Source of the DNA: DASSKA01 sp035765755
GTDB taxonomy: Bacteria; Actinomycetota; Actinomycetes; Propionibacteriales; Nocardioidaceae
Direction: 5' to 3'
Assembly: GCA_035765755.1 (NCBI GenBank)
Contig: DASTWW010000112.1
Span: 1 to 10,298, forward strand
DNA: 10,298 bases
In this document: positions 1-6,313 of the stretch, piece by piece
Position numbering within the stretch: position 1 is the first letter of the stretch
How the letters are laid out: each line of letters begins with the position of its first letter
Made by a program: the position numbers and the translations under genes
Notes under the pieces: generated by a model
Seen by the model: only the letters and a program-made list of their open reading frames with translations
Databases searched by the model: none
What the model was told of the DNA's origin: nothing

Positions 1-935
1 TGGTCGCCACCGCGGCCACCGTCGCAGCGGTGGTGACGCTCAGCAACGGCCCGGGCACGCCGCAGGCCGACCACGGCTTCGCCAGTGGCGCCGCATCCAG
101 CCAGGCCCGGCAGAGCAACAGTGCGCAGTCCGGGGCGGCCACCGGGTCGGCCCCCGGGTCGGGCCAGTCCACGGCGAACGGCGGGTCGTCGCAGCCGAGC
201 CAGGGCAGCACGCCGGTCCCTACGGTCGCCGAGACCGTGTACTACGTGGGCCAAACCCCGCACGGTCCGCGGCTCTACCGGGAGACCCACGACGTGGCCG
301 CCAGCGACGCGGCCACCATCGCGGTGCGCGCGGCGGTGATGGGCAACGCCGACGACCCCGACTACGCCTCATCCTGGCCCTCGGGCACCGACGTCACCCA
401 GGTGACCGCGGACGGCTCGGGGATCACCATCGCGCTGCAGTCCGGTGGGAACCCGCTGGCCGACCGGCCTTCCGGGATGAGCAGCGACGAGGCCACTCTC
501 GCCGTACAGCAGCTGGTCTACACCGCGCAGGACGCGCTCTCCAGCAAGGCACCGGTGAGCTTCACCGTCGACGGGCAGCCCGCCTCGAAGCTGCTCGGCG
601 TGGACGTCTCCGGCGGGGTGGACCGGGCTCCGGACACCAGCACCGAGGCACTGGTCTGGGTGCTCTCCCCCACTGAGGGCGCGAAGGTGCACAGCCCGTT
701 CAAGGTCACCGGCCTCGCGAACGCGTTCGAGGCCAACGTGGTCTGGGAGCTGAAGCAGAACGGCCAGGTCGTCAAGCAGGGCCACACCATGGCCCACGAG
801 GCGTTCTTGATGTCGCCGTACTCCTTCGACGTCGACGCACCGCCCGGGGACTACACCCTGGTCGTGCACGACAGCGACGCCTCCGGCCAGGGCCACGTCA
901 CCGAGGACACCAAGGACATCACCGTCCTCCCCTGA
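1..935 (+). CDS. GerMN/Gmad2 domain membrane-anchored protein (5' end missing)
   Basis: The frame is open to the window edge: codons before the first GTG (base 30) read VATAATVAAV, the end of a hydrophobic anchor, so the true start lies upstream. Numbering from that GTG, residues about 10-65 are a Gly/Ser/Gln/Ala-rich, Pro-containing linker. Residues about 68-195 resemble a GerMN domain (VYYVGQTPHGPRLYRE start, ending SKLLGVDVS). Residues about 205-300 resemble the Gmad2 immunoglobulin-like domain (VWVLSPTEGAKVHSPFKVTGLANAFEANV is its typical opening, written here only to identify positions 209-237). Family knowledge: both domains were named from Bacillus sporulation/germination proteins but are common in non-sporulating actinobacteria as extracytoplasmic modules. 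Inferred topology: a short cytoplasmic N-terminus or anti-sigma-like segment off the window, one membrane helix, and an extracellular linker plus two beta domains. No catalytic residues are evident. The exact role is unknown. The stop is TGA at 933-935. Confidence 0.85.
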   Translation, partial: VATAATVAAVVTLSNGPGTPQADHGFASGAASSQARQSNSAQSGAATGSAPGSGQSTANGGSSQPSQGSTPVPTVAETVYYVGQTPHGPRLYRETHDVAASDAATIAVRAAVMGNADDPDYASSWPSGTDVTQVTADGSGITIALQSGGNPLADRPSGMSSDEATLAVQQLVYTAQDALSSKAPVSFTVDGQPASKLLGVDVSGGVDRAPDTSTEALVWVLSPTEGAKVHSPFKVTGLANAFEANVVWELKQNGQVVKQGHTMAHEAFLMSPYSFDVDAPPGDYTLVVHDSDASGQGHVTEDTKDITVLP

Positions 936-939
936 CCAA

Positions 940-953
940 CCGGCGCGCGCCGG
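940..953 (+). terminator. GC palindrome, candidate terminator of the GerMN/Gmad2 gene
   Basis: CCGGCGCGCGCCGG is a perfect 14-bp palindrome beginning 4 bases after the stop codon at 933-935. It can fold as a 5-bp stem with a GCGC loop. There is no U-tract, so it is not a classical intrinsic terminator; tailless GC hairpins are often proposed as actinobacterial terminators. Short GC palindromes also arise by chance in DNA this GC-rich. Confidence 0.3.
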
Positions 954-986
954 GACGGGCCGCGGAGGCGACCGTCCTGGACGACG

Positions 987-1031
987 ACGTAGGAGATCTG
1001 CAGTCAAAGAGCGACGCCAACTCTCCTACGT
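987..1031. repeat. Inverted repeat with 10-bp perfect arms and 25-base spacer
   Basis: ACGTAGGAGA at 987-996 is the exact reverse complement of TCTCCTACGT at 1022-1031. The arms cannot be extended by Watson-Crick pairing on either side. The 25-base spacer (997-1021) includes CTGCAG at 998-1003 and is less GC-rich than its surroundings. It lies between the convergent ends of the GerMN/Gmad2 gene and rsmE, in sequence with no coding potential. Function is unknown: it could be a hairpin in an RNA, a protein-binding dyad, or one copy of an interspersed repeat family. Confidence 0.7.
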
Positions 1032-1067
1032 TCTTCCGGCGGCCCGGGTGCAACGCTGTCCGCTCAT

Positions 1068-1111
1068 CACAACCGCCGGCTCGACACCGCACAACCGCCG
1101 GCTCGACACCG
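1068..1111. repeat. Exact 22-bp tandem duplication
   Basis: Bases 1068-1089 and 1090-1111 are identical, in direct tandem, each starting CACAACCGCCGG and ending CTCGACACCG. Flanking bases differ, so there are exactly two units. The duplication starts 13 bp beyond the rsmE stop codon (1125-1127), in the 3' flank of that gene, and is not coding on either strand. Each unit contains the palindrome GCCGGC. It looks like a recent slippage duplication and may vary in copy number between strains. Confidence 0.85.
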
Positions 1112-1124
1112 GGAAACGCGGCGG

Positions 1125-1862
1125 CTAGCGCCAGCGGGGGGTGCGGGCCAGCAGCGCGGCCGCAGCGGCCACTCCGGCCGTGGAGGTGCGCAGCACGGAA
1201 CTGCCCAGCCGCACCGGCTCGGCACCGGCCGCCGCGAACGCGGCAAGCTCGTCGGTGGCGATCCCACCCTCCGGCCCGACCACGATCACGATCTCGCCCC
1301 GTCCGGGGACGGGCAGGTCGGCAAGAGGGCCAGAGGCGTCTTCGTGGAGCACTACCGGGACCGACGAGGACCGCACCAGCTCGACGACCCGGGACAGGGA
1401 CGCCGGCTCCTCCACGGACGGGAACCAGGCCCGGCGTGCTTGCTTGGCGGCCTCGCGGGCGGTGCTGCGCCAGCGGGCCAGCGCCTTGGCCGCCCGCTCG
1501 CCCCGCCACACCGCCACCGACCGGGCCGCCGCCCAGGGCACGATCACGTCCACGCCGACCTCGGTGAGCATCTCGACGGCCAGCTCGCCGCGGTCCCCCT
1601 TCGGGATCGCCTGGACCACCACGAGTCGCGGGGACTCCGGCGGCCGGCGGTCCACGGACTCGACCGCGGCCCGCAACGCCTTGCGGTCGGCCGCCAGCAC
1701 CGTGCACTCGGCCACAGTGCCGGCCCCGTCGGTCAGCGCGACCCGTTCGCCGACCCGGATCCGGCGGACCAGGGCGTGGTGGGCCTCCTCGCCGGAGAGC
1801 GTGACCTCCTCACCGGCGGCCAGACCGGGCCGCAGCGTGGCGAGGAAGAACGGGAGGGACAC
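1125..1862 (-). CDS. rsmE: 16S rRNA (uracil-1498-N3)-methyltransferase RsmE
   Basis: RsmE transfers a methyl group from SAM to N3 of U1498 in 16S rRNA of the 30S subunit. The 245-residue product has normal family length. Residues 1-70 fit the small PUA-like RNA-binding barrel (EEAHHALVRRIRVGE near 25-39). Residues about 78-245 form the SPOUT trefoil-knot domain, with QAIPKGDR at 84-91, the SAM-binding GPEGG loop at 196-200 and the knot motif LGSSVLRTSTAG at 219-230. The usual helix with QxRR is present at 141-144 (QARR). The start is GTG at 1860-1862, two bases after the dnaJ stop, so translation is probably coupled to dnaJ. Placement as third gene of hrcA-dnaJ-rsmE puts it under HrcA control, linking rRNA modification to heat stress (inference). 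Confidence 0.95.
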   Translation of the reverse strand: MSLPFFLATLRPGLAAGEEVTLSGEEAHHALVRRIRVGERVALTDGAGTVAECTVLAADRKALRAAVESVDRRPPESPRLVVVQAIPKGDRGELAVEMLTEVGVDVIVPWAAARSVAVWRGERAAKALARWRSTAREAAKQARRAWFPSVEEPASLSRVVELVRSSSVPVVLHEDASGPLADLPVPGRGEIVIVVGPEGGIATDELAAFAAAGAEPVRLGSSVLRTSTAGVAAAAALLARTPRWR

Positions 1863-1864
1863 GC

Positions 1865-3067
1865 TCAGCGCGGACCGAAGGCGTCACGGAGCCGGTCGAA
1901 CATCGACCGGTGCTCGGCGCTGCCGAGCTGTCCGTCCGGGGACTCCTCGTTGCGGAGCGCCGCCAGCTCGCGCAGCAGCTCCTCCTGCCGCTCGTCGAGC
2001 CGGGTCGGGGTCTCCACCGCGACGGTGACCACCAGGTCACCCCGGCCGGTGCCGCGCAGCGCGGGCACACCGCGGCCGTGCAGCACCATCTCCGCACCGG
2101 ACTGGGTGCCCGGCCGGATGTCGAGCGGGACGGTGGTCTCCACCTCGGAGTCCGCGCCGTCCTCGACCAGGTCGGCCTCCAGGGTGGGCAGCTCGATCGT
2201 GGTGCCGAGCGCCGCGGCGGTCATCGGGATGGTGACCGCGCAGATCAGGTCGCTGCCCTTGCGGGTGAACACCGGGTGCGCGGCGACGTGGATCTCGACG
2301 TACAGGTCACCGGCCGGGCCGCCGCCCGGCCCGACCTCGCCCTGCTCGGCGAGCTGGACACGGGTGCCGGTGTCCACGCCGGCCGGGATCTTCACGGTCA
2401 GGGTGCGCCGCGAGCGGACCCGGCCGTCGCCGGAGCACTCCCGGCACGGGTCCGGGATGATCGTGCCGTAGCCGCGGCAGGCAGCGCAGGGGCGCATGGT
2501 GCGGATCTCGCCGAGGAAGGACCGCTGCACGTGGAACACCTCGCCGCGACCCTGGCAGGTCTCGCAGGTGACCGGCTCGGTGCCCGGGGCCGCGCCTTCG
2601 CCCAGGCAGACCGGGCAGCGCACGGCGGTGTCCACCTTGAGCTCCCGGGTGGTGCCGAAGGCGGCCTCGGCCAGATCCACGTCCAGGCGCACCAGGGCGT
2701 CCTGCCCGCGTCGCACCCGCGACCGCGGACCCCGCCCGGCACCAGCCGTGCCGGCCCCCGCACCGCCGAAGAACGCGTCCATGATGTCGGTGAACGAGAA
2801 ACCGGCGCCCTGACCGAAGCCGCCGGCGGACGCGGCGCCGGAGAACGGGTCGCCGCCCAGGTCGTACATCCGGCGCTTCTCCGGGTCGGAGAGCACCTCG
2901 TAGGCGCGGGTGACGTCCTTGAACCGCTCCTGGGTCTCGGGGTCCGGATTCACGTCCGGGTGCAGCTCACGCGCGAGCCGGCGGTAGGCCTTCTTGATCT
3001 CGTCGGCGCCCGCGTCGCGGGACACACCGAGGGTCTCGTACAGGTCTTGGCTCACAGCCTCGCTCAT
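1865..3067 (-). CDS. dnaJ: Chaperone co-factor DnaJ (Hsp40, DnaJ2-type)
   Basis: Cytosolic J-protein that stimulates DnaK ATPase and delivers unfolded clients. The 400-residue product has the full type I layout. The J domain is residues 8-72 with the essential HPD at 36-38 and the DLYETLGV opening at 8-15. A Gly/Phe-rich region (about 72-110) includes FTDIMDAFFGG at 92-102. The zinc domain has four CxxCxGxG repeats starting at C151, C168, C194 and C208. Beta-sandwich C-terminal domains run from about 215 to 350, followed by a helical tail. The start is ATG at 3065-3067, overlapping the hrcA stop as ATGA, so translational coupling is expected. Linkage to hrcA rather than dnaK-grpE marks it as the second actinobacterial DnaJ, whose expression follows HrcA/CIRCE, not HspR/HAIR (family knowledge). 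Confidence 0.97.
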   Translation of the reverse strand: MSEAVSQDLYETLGVSRDAGADEIKKAYRRLARELHPDVNPDPETQERFKDVTRAYEVLSDPEKRRMYDLGGDPFSGAASAGGFGQGAGFSFTDIMDAFFGGAGAGTAGAGRGPRSRVRRGQDALVRLDVDLAEAAFGTTRELKVDTAVRCPVCLGEGAAPGTEPVTCETCQGRGEVFHVQRSFLGEIRTMRPCAACRGYGTIIPDPCRECSGDGRVRSRRTLTVKIPAGVDTGTRVQLAEQGEVGPGGGPAGDLYVEIHVAAHPVFTRKGSDLICAVTIPMTAAALGTTIELPTLEADLVEDGADSEVETTVPLDIRPGTQSGAEMVLHGRGVPALRGTGRGDLVVTVAVETPTRLDERQEELLRELAALRNEESPDGQLGSAEHRSMFDRLRDAFGPR

Positions 3068-4086
3068 CCTTCGTCGAGGATCTTGGAGACGTAGCGCGCC
3101 ACCGCGCGCACCGCCGCCATCGTCCCTGGGTAGTCCATCCGCGTCGGCCCGACGATGCCGAGGGTGGCCAGCGCCTCGTCACCGGGCCCGTACCCCGTGG
3201 CCACCACCGACGTCGAGGACAGCTCCTCGTAGGGGACCTCGTGGCCGATCCGCACCGTCACCAGGGACGGCGAGGTGGCCTCGCCGAGCAGCTTCAAAAG
3301 TACGACGTGCTCCTCGAGCGCCTCGAGCATGGGCTTGATCGAGACCTCGAAGCTGTCTCCGAACCGGGCGAGGTTCGCGGTGCCACCGACGAGCACCCGC
3401 TCGTCGGAGCGGTGGTCCGACATCGCCTCGATGAGCGCGGCCACGATCACCGCGACCGTGCCCCGCGAGTCCTCGGCGACCTCCTCGGTGAGCTCGGCCA
3501 GCTTGCCCGACGCCTCGGACAGCCGGCTGCCGGCCACCGCCCGGTTGACCCAGGAGCGGATGTCGGCCGCGGTCTCCTCGTCCATCCGGGTGGGCAGCTC
3601 GACCACACGCTGCTCGACCCGGCCGGTGGACAGGATCAGCACCAGCAGCACGCGCGTCTCGCCGAGCGAGACCAGCTCGATGTGCCGGACCGTGGAGCGG
3701 GACAAGGTCGGGTACTGCACGATCGCGACCTGGCGGGTCATCTGCGCGAGCAGCCGCACGCTGCGGGCCACCACGTCGTCGAGGTCGATCGCACCCTCGA
3801 GCAGCGTGGTGATCGCCCGCCGCTCGGCCACCGTCAGCGGCTTGACCTGGCTGAGCTTGTCCACGAACAGCCGGTAGCCCTTGTCGGTCGGGATCCGTCC
3901 GGCGCTGGTGTGCGGCTGGGTGATGAACCCCTCGTCCTCCAGCGCGGCCATGTCGTTGCGGACCGTCGCCGGGGACACCCCGAGCCGGTGCCGCTCGACG
4001 AGTGCCTTGGAGCCGACGGGCTCCTGGGTGGACACGTAGTCCTCCACGATCGCCCGCAGGACGGCCAGCCTGCGGTCCTCGACCAT
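3064..4086 (-). CDS. hrcA: Heat-inducible transcription repressor HrcA
   Basis: HrcA binds CIRCE operators and represses class I heat-shock genes (typically groES-groEL and its own operon); its activity depends on GroEL. The 340-residue product has family-typical length. The N-terminal winged helix covers about 1-75, including the recognition region VSPATVRNDMAALEDEGFI (37-55) and the diagnostic wing sequence QPHTSAGRIPTDKGYR (57-72). The remainder matches the GAF-like and inserted dimerization domains. The ATG at 4084-4086 is preceded by a good Shine-Dalgarno, AGGAGGG at 4094-4100 (minus strand), with 7-base spacing, which fixes the start. It is the first gene of hrcA-dnaJ-rsmE and sits just downstream of a CIRCE site, so autoregulation is strongly implied. 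Its end overlaps dnaJ by 4 bp. Confidence 0.97.
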   Translation of the reverse strand: MVEDRRLAVLRAIVEDYVSTQEPVGSKALVERHRLGVSPATVRNDMAALEDEGFITQPHTSAGRIPTDKGYRLFVDKLSQVKPLTVAERRAITTLLEGAIDLDDVVARSVRLLAQMTRQVAIVQYPTLSRSTVRHIELVSLGETRVLLVLILSTGRVEQRVVELPTRMDEETAADIRSWVNRAVAGSRLSEASGKLAELTEEVAEDSRGTVAVIVAALIEAMSDHRSDERVLVGGTANLARFGDSFEVSIKPMLEALEEHVVLLKLLGEATSPSLVTVRIGHEVPYEELSSTSVVATGYGPGDEALATLGIVGPTRMDYPGTMAAVRAVARYVSKILDEG

Positions 4087-4104
4087 CGCGCCGCCCTCCT
4101 CTCA

Positions 4105-4131
4105 CTGGCACTCACCCGTTCCGAGTGCCAA
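4105..4131. promoter_or_regulatory. CIRCE operator (HrcA binding site)
   Basis: CTGGCACTC (4105-4113), 9 bases, then GAGTGCCAA (4123-4131). Against the CIRCE consensus TTAGCACTC-N9-GAGTGCTAA, the left arm matches 7 of 9 and the right arm 8 of 9, with exactly the canonical 9-base spacer. The two inner arms TGGCACTC/GAGTGCCA are perfectly complementary over 8 bp. It lies 18 bp upstream of the hrcA ATG and overlaps the likely transcription start, which explains negative autoregulation of hrcA-dnaJ-rsmE. It also sits in the divergent region with the hydrolase at 4209, but about 65 bp from that gene's putative -10. Confidence 0.95.
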
Positions 4132-4160
4132 TGCTACAAGCCGCGACCGCAGAGGCGGAA
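4131..4160 (-). promoter_or_regulatory. Putative hrcA operon promoter
   Basis: On the minus strand, TAGCAT (4136-4131) resembles a -10 hexamer and is preceded by TTCCGC (4160-4155) with an 18-base spacer as a weak -35. Transcription would start near 4124, inside CIRCE, so bound HrcA would block initiation. The -10 is reasonable and the -35 is poor. Position relative to CIRCE is the main support. Confidence 0.4.
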
Positions 4161-4196
4161 ACACGCACCAACGCACGGCGGGCGCGTGCTGCCGCC

Positions 4197-4202
4197 TAGG
4201 GT
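4197..4202 (+). promoter_or_regulatory. Putative -10 element giving a leaderless hydrolase mRNA
   Basis: TAGGGT fits the actinobacterial TANNNT -10 pattern and lies 6 bases before the ATG at 4209, so the A of the ATG would be the first transcribed base. No purine-rich Shine-Dalgarno lies at the usual distance. No convincing -35 was found near 4174-4180. Leaderless starts are frequent in actinobacteria (established). Confidence 0.45.
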
Positions 4203-4208
4203 TGGGCC

Positions 4209-5123
4209 ATGACCACCCACGGGACCGCTGGCACGCCCCGCATCGCGCACGACCAGGGCTTCGTGGAGGTCGCCGACCGCTGCTTCGTGGCCCGCTACGA
4301 GTTCGTGAACGTGAACGTCGGCGTGGTGGCCGGCGAGCGCGGCCTGCTGGTGGTGGACACGCACGCCTCCGAGGTGGAGGCGCGCCGGGTGATCGAGGAC
4401 GTACGCCGGCTCGGGCTCGGCGAGGTGGTTCGTGTGGTGAACACCCACGCGCACTTCGACCACTGCTTCGGCAACGCGGTCTTCGCCGAGGAGTACGACG
4501 GGGTGGAGCTGATCGCGCACGAGCAGGCGGCCGCCGCACTCCCCGACCAGGCGGCGGACCTCCAGGAGGAGGCGCGACAAGACGCCGAGTCCGGGGAGGA
4601 CCCGCGGGTCCGCGACATCGCGGAGGCACGGATCGTGGTGCCCGAGCGCACCTTCTCCTCGGCGGCGGTGGTGGACCTCGGCGACCGCTACGTCGAGCTC
4701 GCCCACCTCGGCCGCGGGCACACCGCGGGCGACGCGGTGCTCCGCGTCCCGGACGCCGACGTGGTGTTCGCCGGGGACCTCGTGGAGGAGTTCACCGACG
4801 GCGGCGCGGCGCCCGGGTTCGGGGACGACTGCTACCCGCTCGAGTGGCCGGCCACCCTCGACCTGCTGGTCGGGATGCTCACCGACAACACGGTCGTTGC
4901 GCCCGGGCACGGGGTGCCGGTGGACCGGGACTACGTGCAGGAGCAGCGGGCCAGCATCGCGCTGGTCGCGCAGACCGTCGCCGATCTCGCCGGGCAGGGC
5001 GTGCCGGTCGCCGAGGCCCTGGCCGCCGGCCAGTGGCCCTATCCGGCCGAGGCGCTGGAGAACGCGGTCCGCCGCGGCTACGAGCAGCTGCCGGCCTCGG
5101 CGCGCTCGCTGCCGATGGCCTGA
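4209..5123 (+). CDS. Metallo-beta-lactamase-fold hydrolase
   Basis: The 304-residue product is a cytosolic zinc hydrolase of the MBL superfamily. The metal motif HAHFDH is at 80-85 (H80, H82, D84, H85). The third metal histidine is H171 in GRGHTAGD (168-175), the bridging aspartate is D190 in VFAGDLVEE (186-194), and the C-terminal histidine is H234 in APGHG (231-235). All ligands for a dinuclear site are present. The N-terminal strands (DRCFVARYEFVNVNVGVVAG at 23-42) are typical of the group related to SoxH/quinoprotein-relay-type MBL proteins. No signal peptide is visible. The substrate cannot be named from sequence; a thioester, lactone or nucleotide substrate is possible. It is divergent from hrcA and convergent with the DUF1707 gene. 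The ATG is favoured because the -10-like TAGGGT is exactly placed for a leaderless transcript. Confidence 0.9.
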   Translation: MTTHGTAGTPRIAHDQGFVEVADRCFVARYEFVNVNVGVVAGERGLLVVDTHASEVEARRVIEDVRRLGLGEVVRVVNTHAHFDHCFGNAVFAEEYDGVELIAHEQAAAALPDQAADLQEEARQDAESGEDPRVRDIAEARIVVPERTFSSAAVVDLGDRYVELAHLGRGHTAGDAVLRVPDADVVFAGDLVEEFTDGGAAPGFGDDCYPLEWPATLDLLVGMLTDNTVVAPGHGVPVDRDYVQEQRASIALVAQTVADLAGQGVPVAEALAAGQWPYPAEALENAVRRGYEQLPASARSLPMA

Positions 5124-5138
5124 CGCACGCTGCCCGAC

Positions 5139-5151
5139 CCGGCCCAGCCGG
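5139..5151. terminator. Weak hairpin between convergent genes
   Basis: CCGGC (5139-5143), loop CCA, GCCGG (5147-5151): a 5-bp GC stem in the 28-bp gap between the stop of the hydrolase and the stop of the DUF1707 gene. It is reachable from both sides but has no U-tract. It may serve as a small bidirectional terminator, or be chance in GC-rich DNA. Confidence 0.25.
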
Positions 5152-5628
5152 CTAGCGGCATCCCGAACGGCCGTACCAGCCGCGGCGGCGGCCCCACCGG
5201 AACAGCCCGGCCCACCACAGCACGCCGACCACGAGCAGCACCAGCCAGGGCGAGTGGGTGAGGATCCCCAGCCCGATCACGACGAGCAGCACCGGCAGGA
5301 ACGGTATGTGCATCCCCCGGTCCGGCCGGCGCTCCGGCGGCTTCGGCTGGGGCGGGCGGGCTGCCGCGCGCGGCAGGTCGTTGAACAGCGGGGCGAGGTC
5401 GGACCCGGTCCGGGCGGACCAGGCGATCGCACTCCGCTCGTCGTACTCCTCCTTGGTGAGCCGGCCGGCCGCGTAGTGCTCGCCGAGCGCGGTCACCGCG
5501 GCCTCCCGCTCGGCGTCACCGATGCGCAGCCCGGACGGCGGCCGGACACCCGCCCAGGTGCCCGTCCAGCTCCCGGTCCAGTCGCCGGCCCAGTCGCGCC
5601 ACCGTTCGCTGCTTGCTCGGTTGTTCAT
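5152..5628 (-). CDS. DUF1707 domain membrane protein, partner of PadR
   Basis: The 158-residue product has a Trp/Gly-rich N-terminus (W10, W13, W17, W21, W25). A DUF1707 domain follows at about 34-86: LRIGDAEREAAVTALGEHY at 34-52, then the GRLTKEEYDER core at 55-65 and a DLAPLFNDLP end. After a Pro/Arg-rich linker come two hydrophobic helices at about 108-125 and 127-143 and a basic tail. Family knowledge: DUF1707 is a short helical, SHOCT-like domain widespread in actinobacteria, of unknown function, often attached to membrane segments or next to regulators. The ATG (5626-5628) overlaps the padR stop as ATGA; this, plus the conserved family start distance, rejects the much longer open frame upstream. 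It is probably co-transcribed with padR and controlled by it. Possible roles are a membrane sensor or stress protein; function is not determined. Confidence 0.85.
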   Translation of the reverse strand: MNNRASSERWRDWAGDWTGSWTGTWAGVRPPSGLRIGDAEREAAVTALGEHYAAGRLTKEEYDERSAIAWSARTGSDLAPLFNDLPRAAARPPQPKPPERRPDRGMHIPFLPVLLVVIGLGILTHSPWLVLLVVGVLWWAGLFRWGRRRGWYGRSGCR

Positions 5629-6245
5629 TCGGGGTCTCCGTCCGCGAGCAGTCCGTACAGCTTGCGCCGGGTCTCGGCGAGGATCTCGGCGGCCTCCGCC
5701 CGCTGTTGGGCAGTGCCGGAGACCACGACCTGCCAGACCGCCGACATCACCTGCCCGATCACCGGCTTGAGGTCGTGCGTCTCCGGCTCGGCCTCGCTGC
5801 TGTCGTCGAAGGGGCGCCAGGTCGCGGCCAGCTCGTCGGGGTGCTCCTCGACGTAGCGGCGACCCGCCTCGGTCAGCTGGAGCAGCCGCCGGCCGTCGGC
5901 GTCGTGGCCCTCGACGAGGCCCTCGTCCTCGAGCTGCTGGACGGTCGGGTACACCGAGCCCGGGCTCGGCTTCCACGCCCCGCGGCTGCGCTCGGCGATC
6001 TGCTGGATGATCTGGTAGCCGTTCATCGGCTCGACGGCGAGCACGTCCAAGATGGCCGCGCGCACGTCGCCGCGGCGTACCTTCGGCCCACCGGTCTTCG
6101 CCGCGCCGGCCAGGCCGAGCAGGCCCTGCACCCACGGCGGCGGACCGCCGGTCCACGACGAGCCTCCGGCCCACGACGTTCCGCTCCGGGGCCCGTGCCA
6201 GCTGCGCGGCTGGTCCCACGGGCTGTCCCATGGACTGCGACCCAT
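5625..6245 (-). CDS. PadR family transcriptional regulator
   Basis: The 206-residue product binds DNA through a PadR winged helix at about 56-135: VRRGDVRAAILDVLAVEPMN at 56-75, GYQIIQQI at 76-83, the diagnostic PGSVYPTVQQLEDEGLV at 95-111, then the wing GRRLLQLTEAGRRYVEE. A C-terminal helical region (about 150-200) serves dimerization. The N-terminal 45 residues are Gly/Pro/Trp-rich and probably disordered, as is common in this actinobacterial subfamily. The ATG at 6243-6245 has GGGAGGG (6254-6260, minus strand) as a Shine-Dalgarno with 8-base spacing. Its stop overlaps the DUF1707 start. PadR proteins are usually autorepressors that also control an adjacent membrane or transport gene; the dense dyads upstream at 6270-6313 are likely operators. 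The ligand is unknown. Confidence 0.93.
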   Translation of the reverse strand: MGRSPWDSPWDQPRSWHGPRSGTSWAGGSSWTGGPPPWVQGLLGLAGAAKTGGPKVRRGDVRAAILDVLAVEPMNGYQIIQQIAERSRGAWKPSPGSVYPTVQQLEDEGLVEGHDADGRRLLQLTEAGRRYVEEHPDELAATWRPFDDSSEAEPETHDLKPVIGQVMSAVWQVVVSGTAQQRAEAAEILAETRRKLYGLLADGDPE

Positions 6246-6269
6246 GTCTGCTGCCCTCCCTGTGGCTTC

Positions 6270-6313
6270 TCGCGACTGTTCGCGACAGTCTGACGATATA
6301 TCGCGACTGTTCG
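6270..6313. promoter_or_regulatory. Candidate PadR operator array (phased TCGCGAC repeats)
   Basis: TCGCGAC occurs at 6270-6276, 6280-6286 and 6301-6307, at offsets of 10 and 21 bp, so all three copies face the same side of the helix. The first and third are part of an identical 13-bp unit, TCGCGACTGTTCG (6270-6282 and 6301-6313). GACTGT/ACAGTC (6274-6279 and 6285-6290) form a dyad with a 5-base spacer. CGATATATCG at 6294-6303 is a 10-bp palindrome. The cluster overlaps the predicted padR -10 and transcription start, as expected for autorepression. Assignment to PadR is inferred from position. Confidence 0.65.

Noticed and set aside
987..1031. Inverted repeat read as insertion-sequence ends or an attachment site
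   Set aside because: The 25-base spacer is far too short for an element, there is no transposase, and no flanking target duplication is seen.
1141..2471. Plus-strand open frames of 295 and 375 residues opposite rsmE and dnaJ
   Set aside because: Arg/Ser/Pro-rich shadow translations of well-supported genes on the other strand, as expected in very GC-rich DNA.
4134..4910. Minus-strand frame of 258 residues opposite the MBL hydrolase
   Set aside because: Shadow of a gene with all metal-binding motifs; the frame is His/Val/Gly-rich with no recognisable domain and would run across CIRCE-side promoter DNA.
6274..6290. GACTGT-N5-ACAGTC as an intrinsic terminator
   Set aside because: It precedes padR, is in a promoter region, and has no U-tract; an operator dyad fits better.
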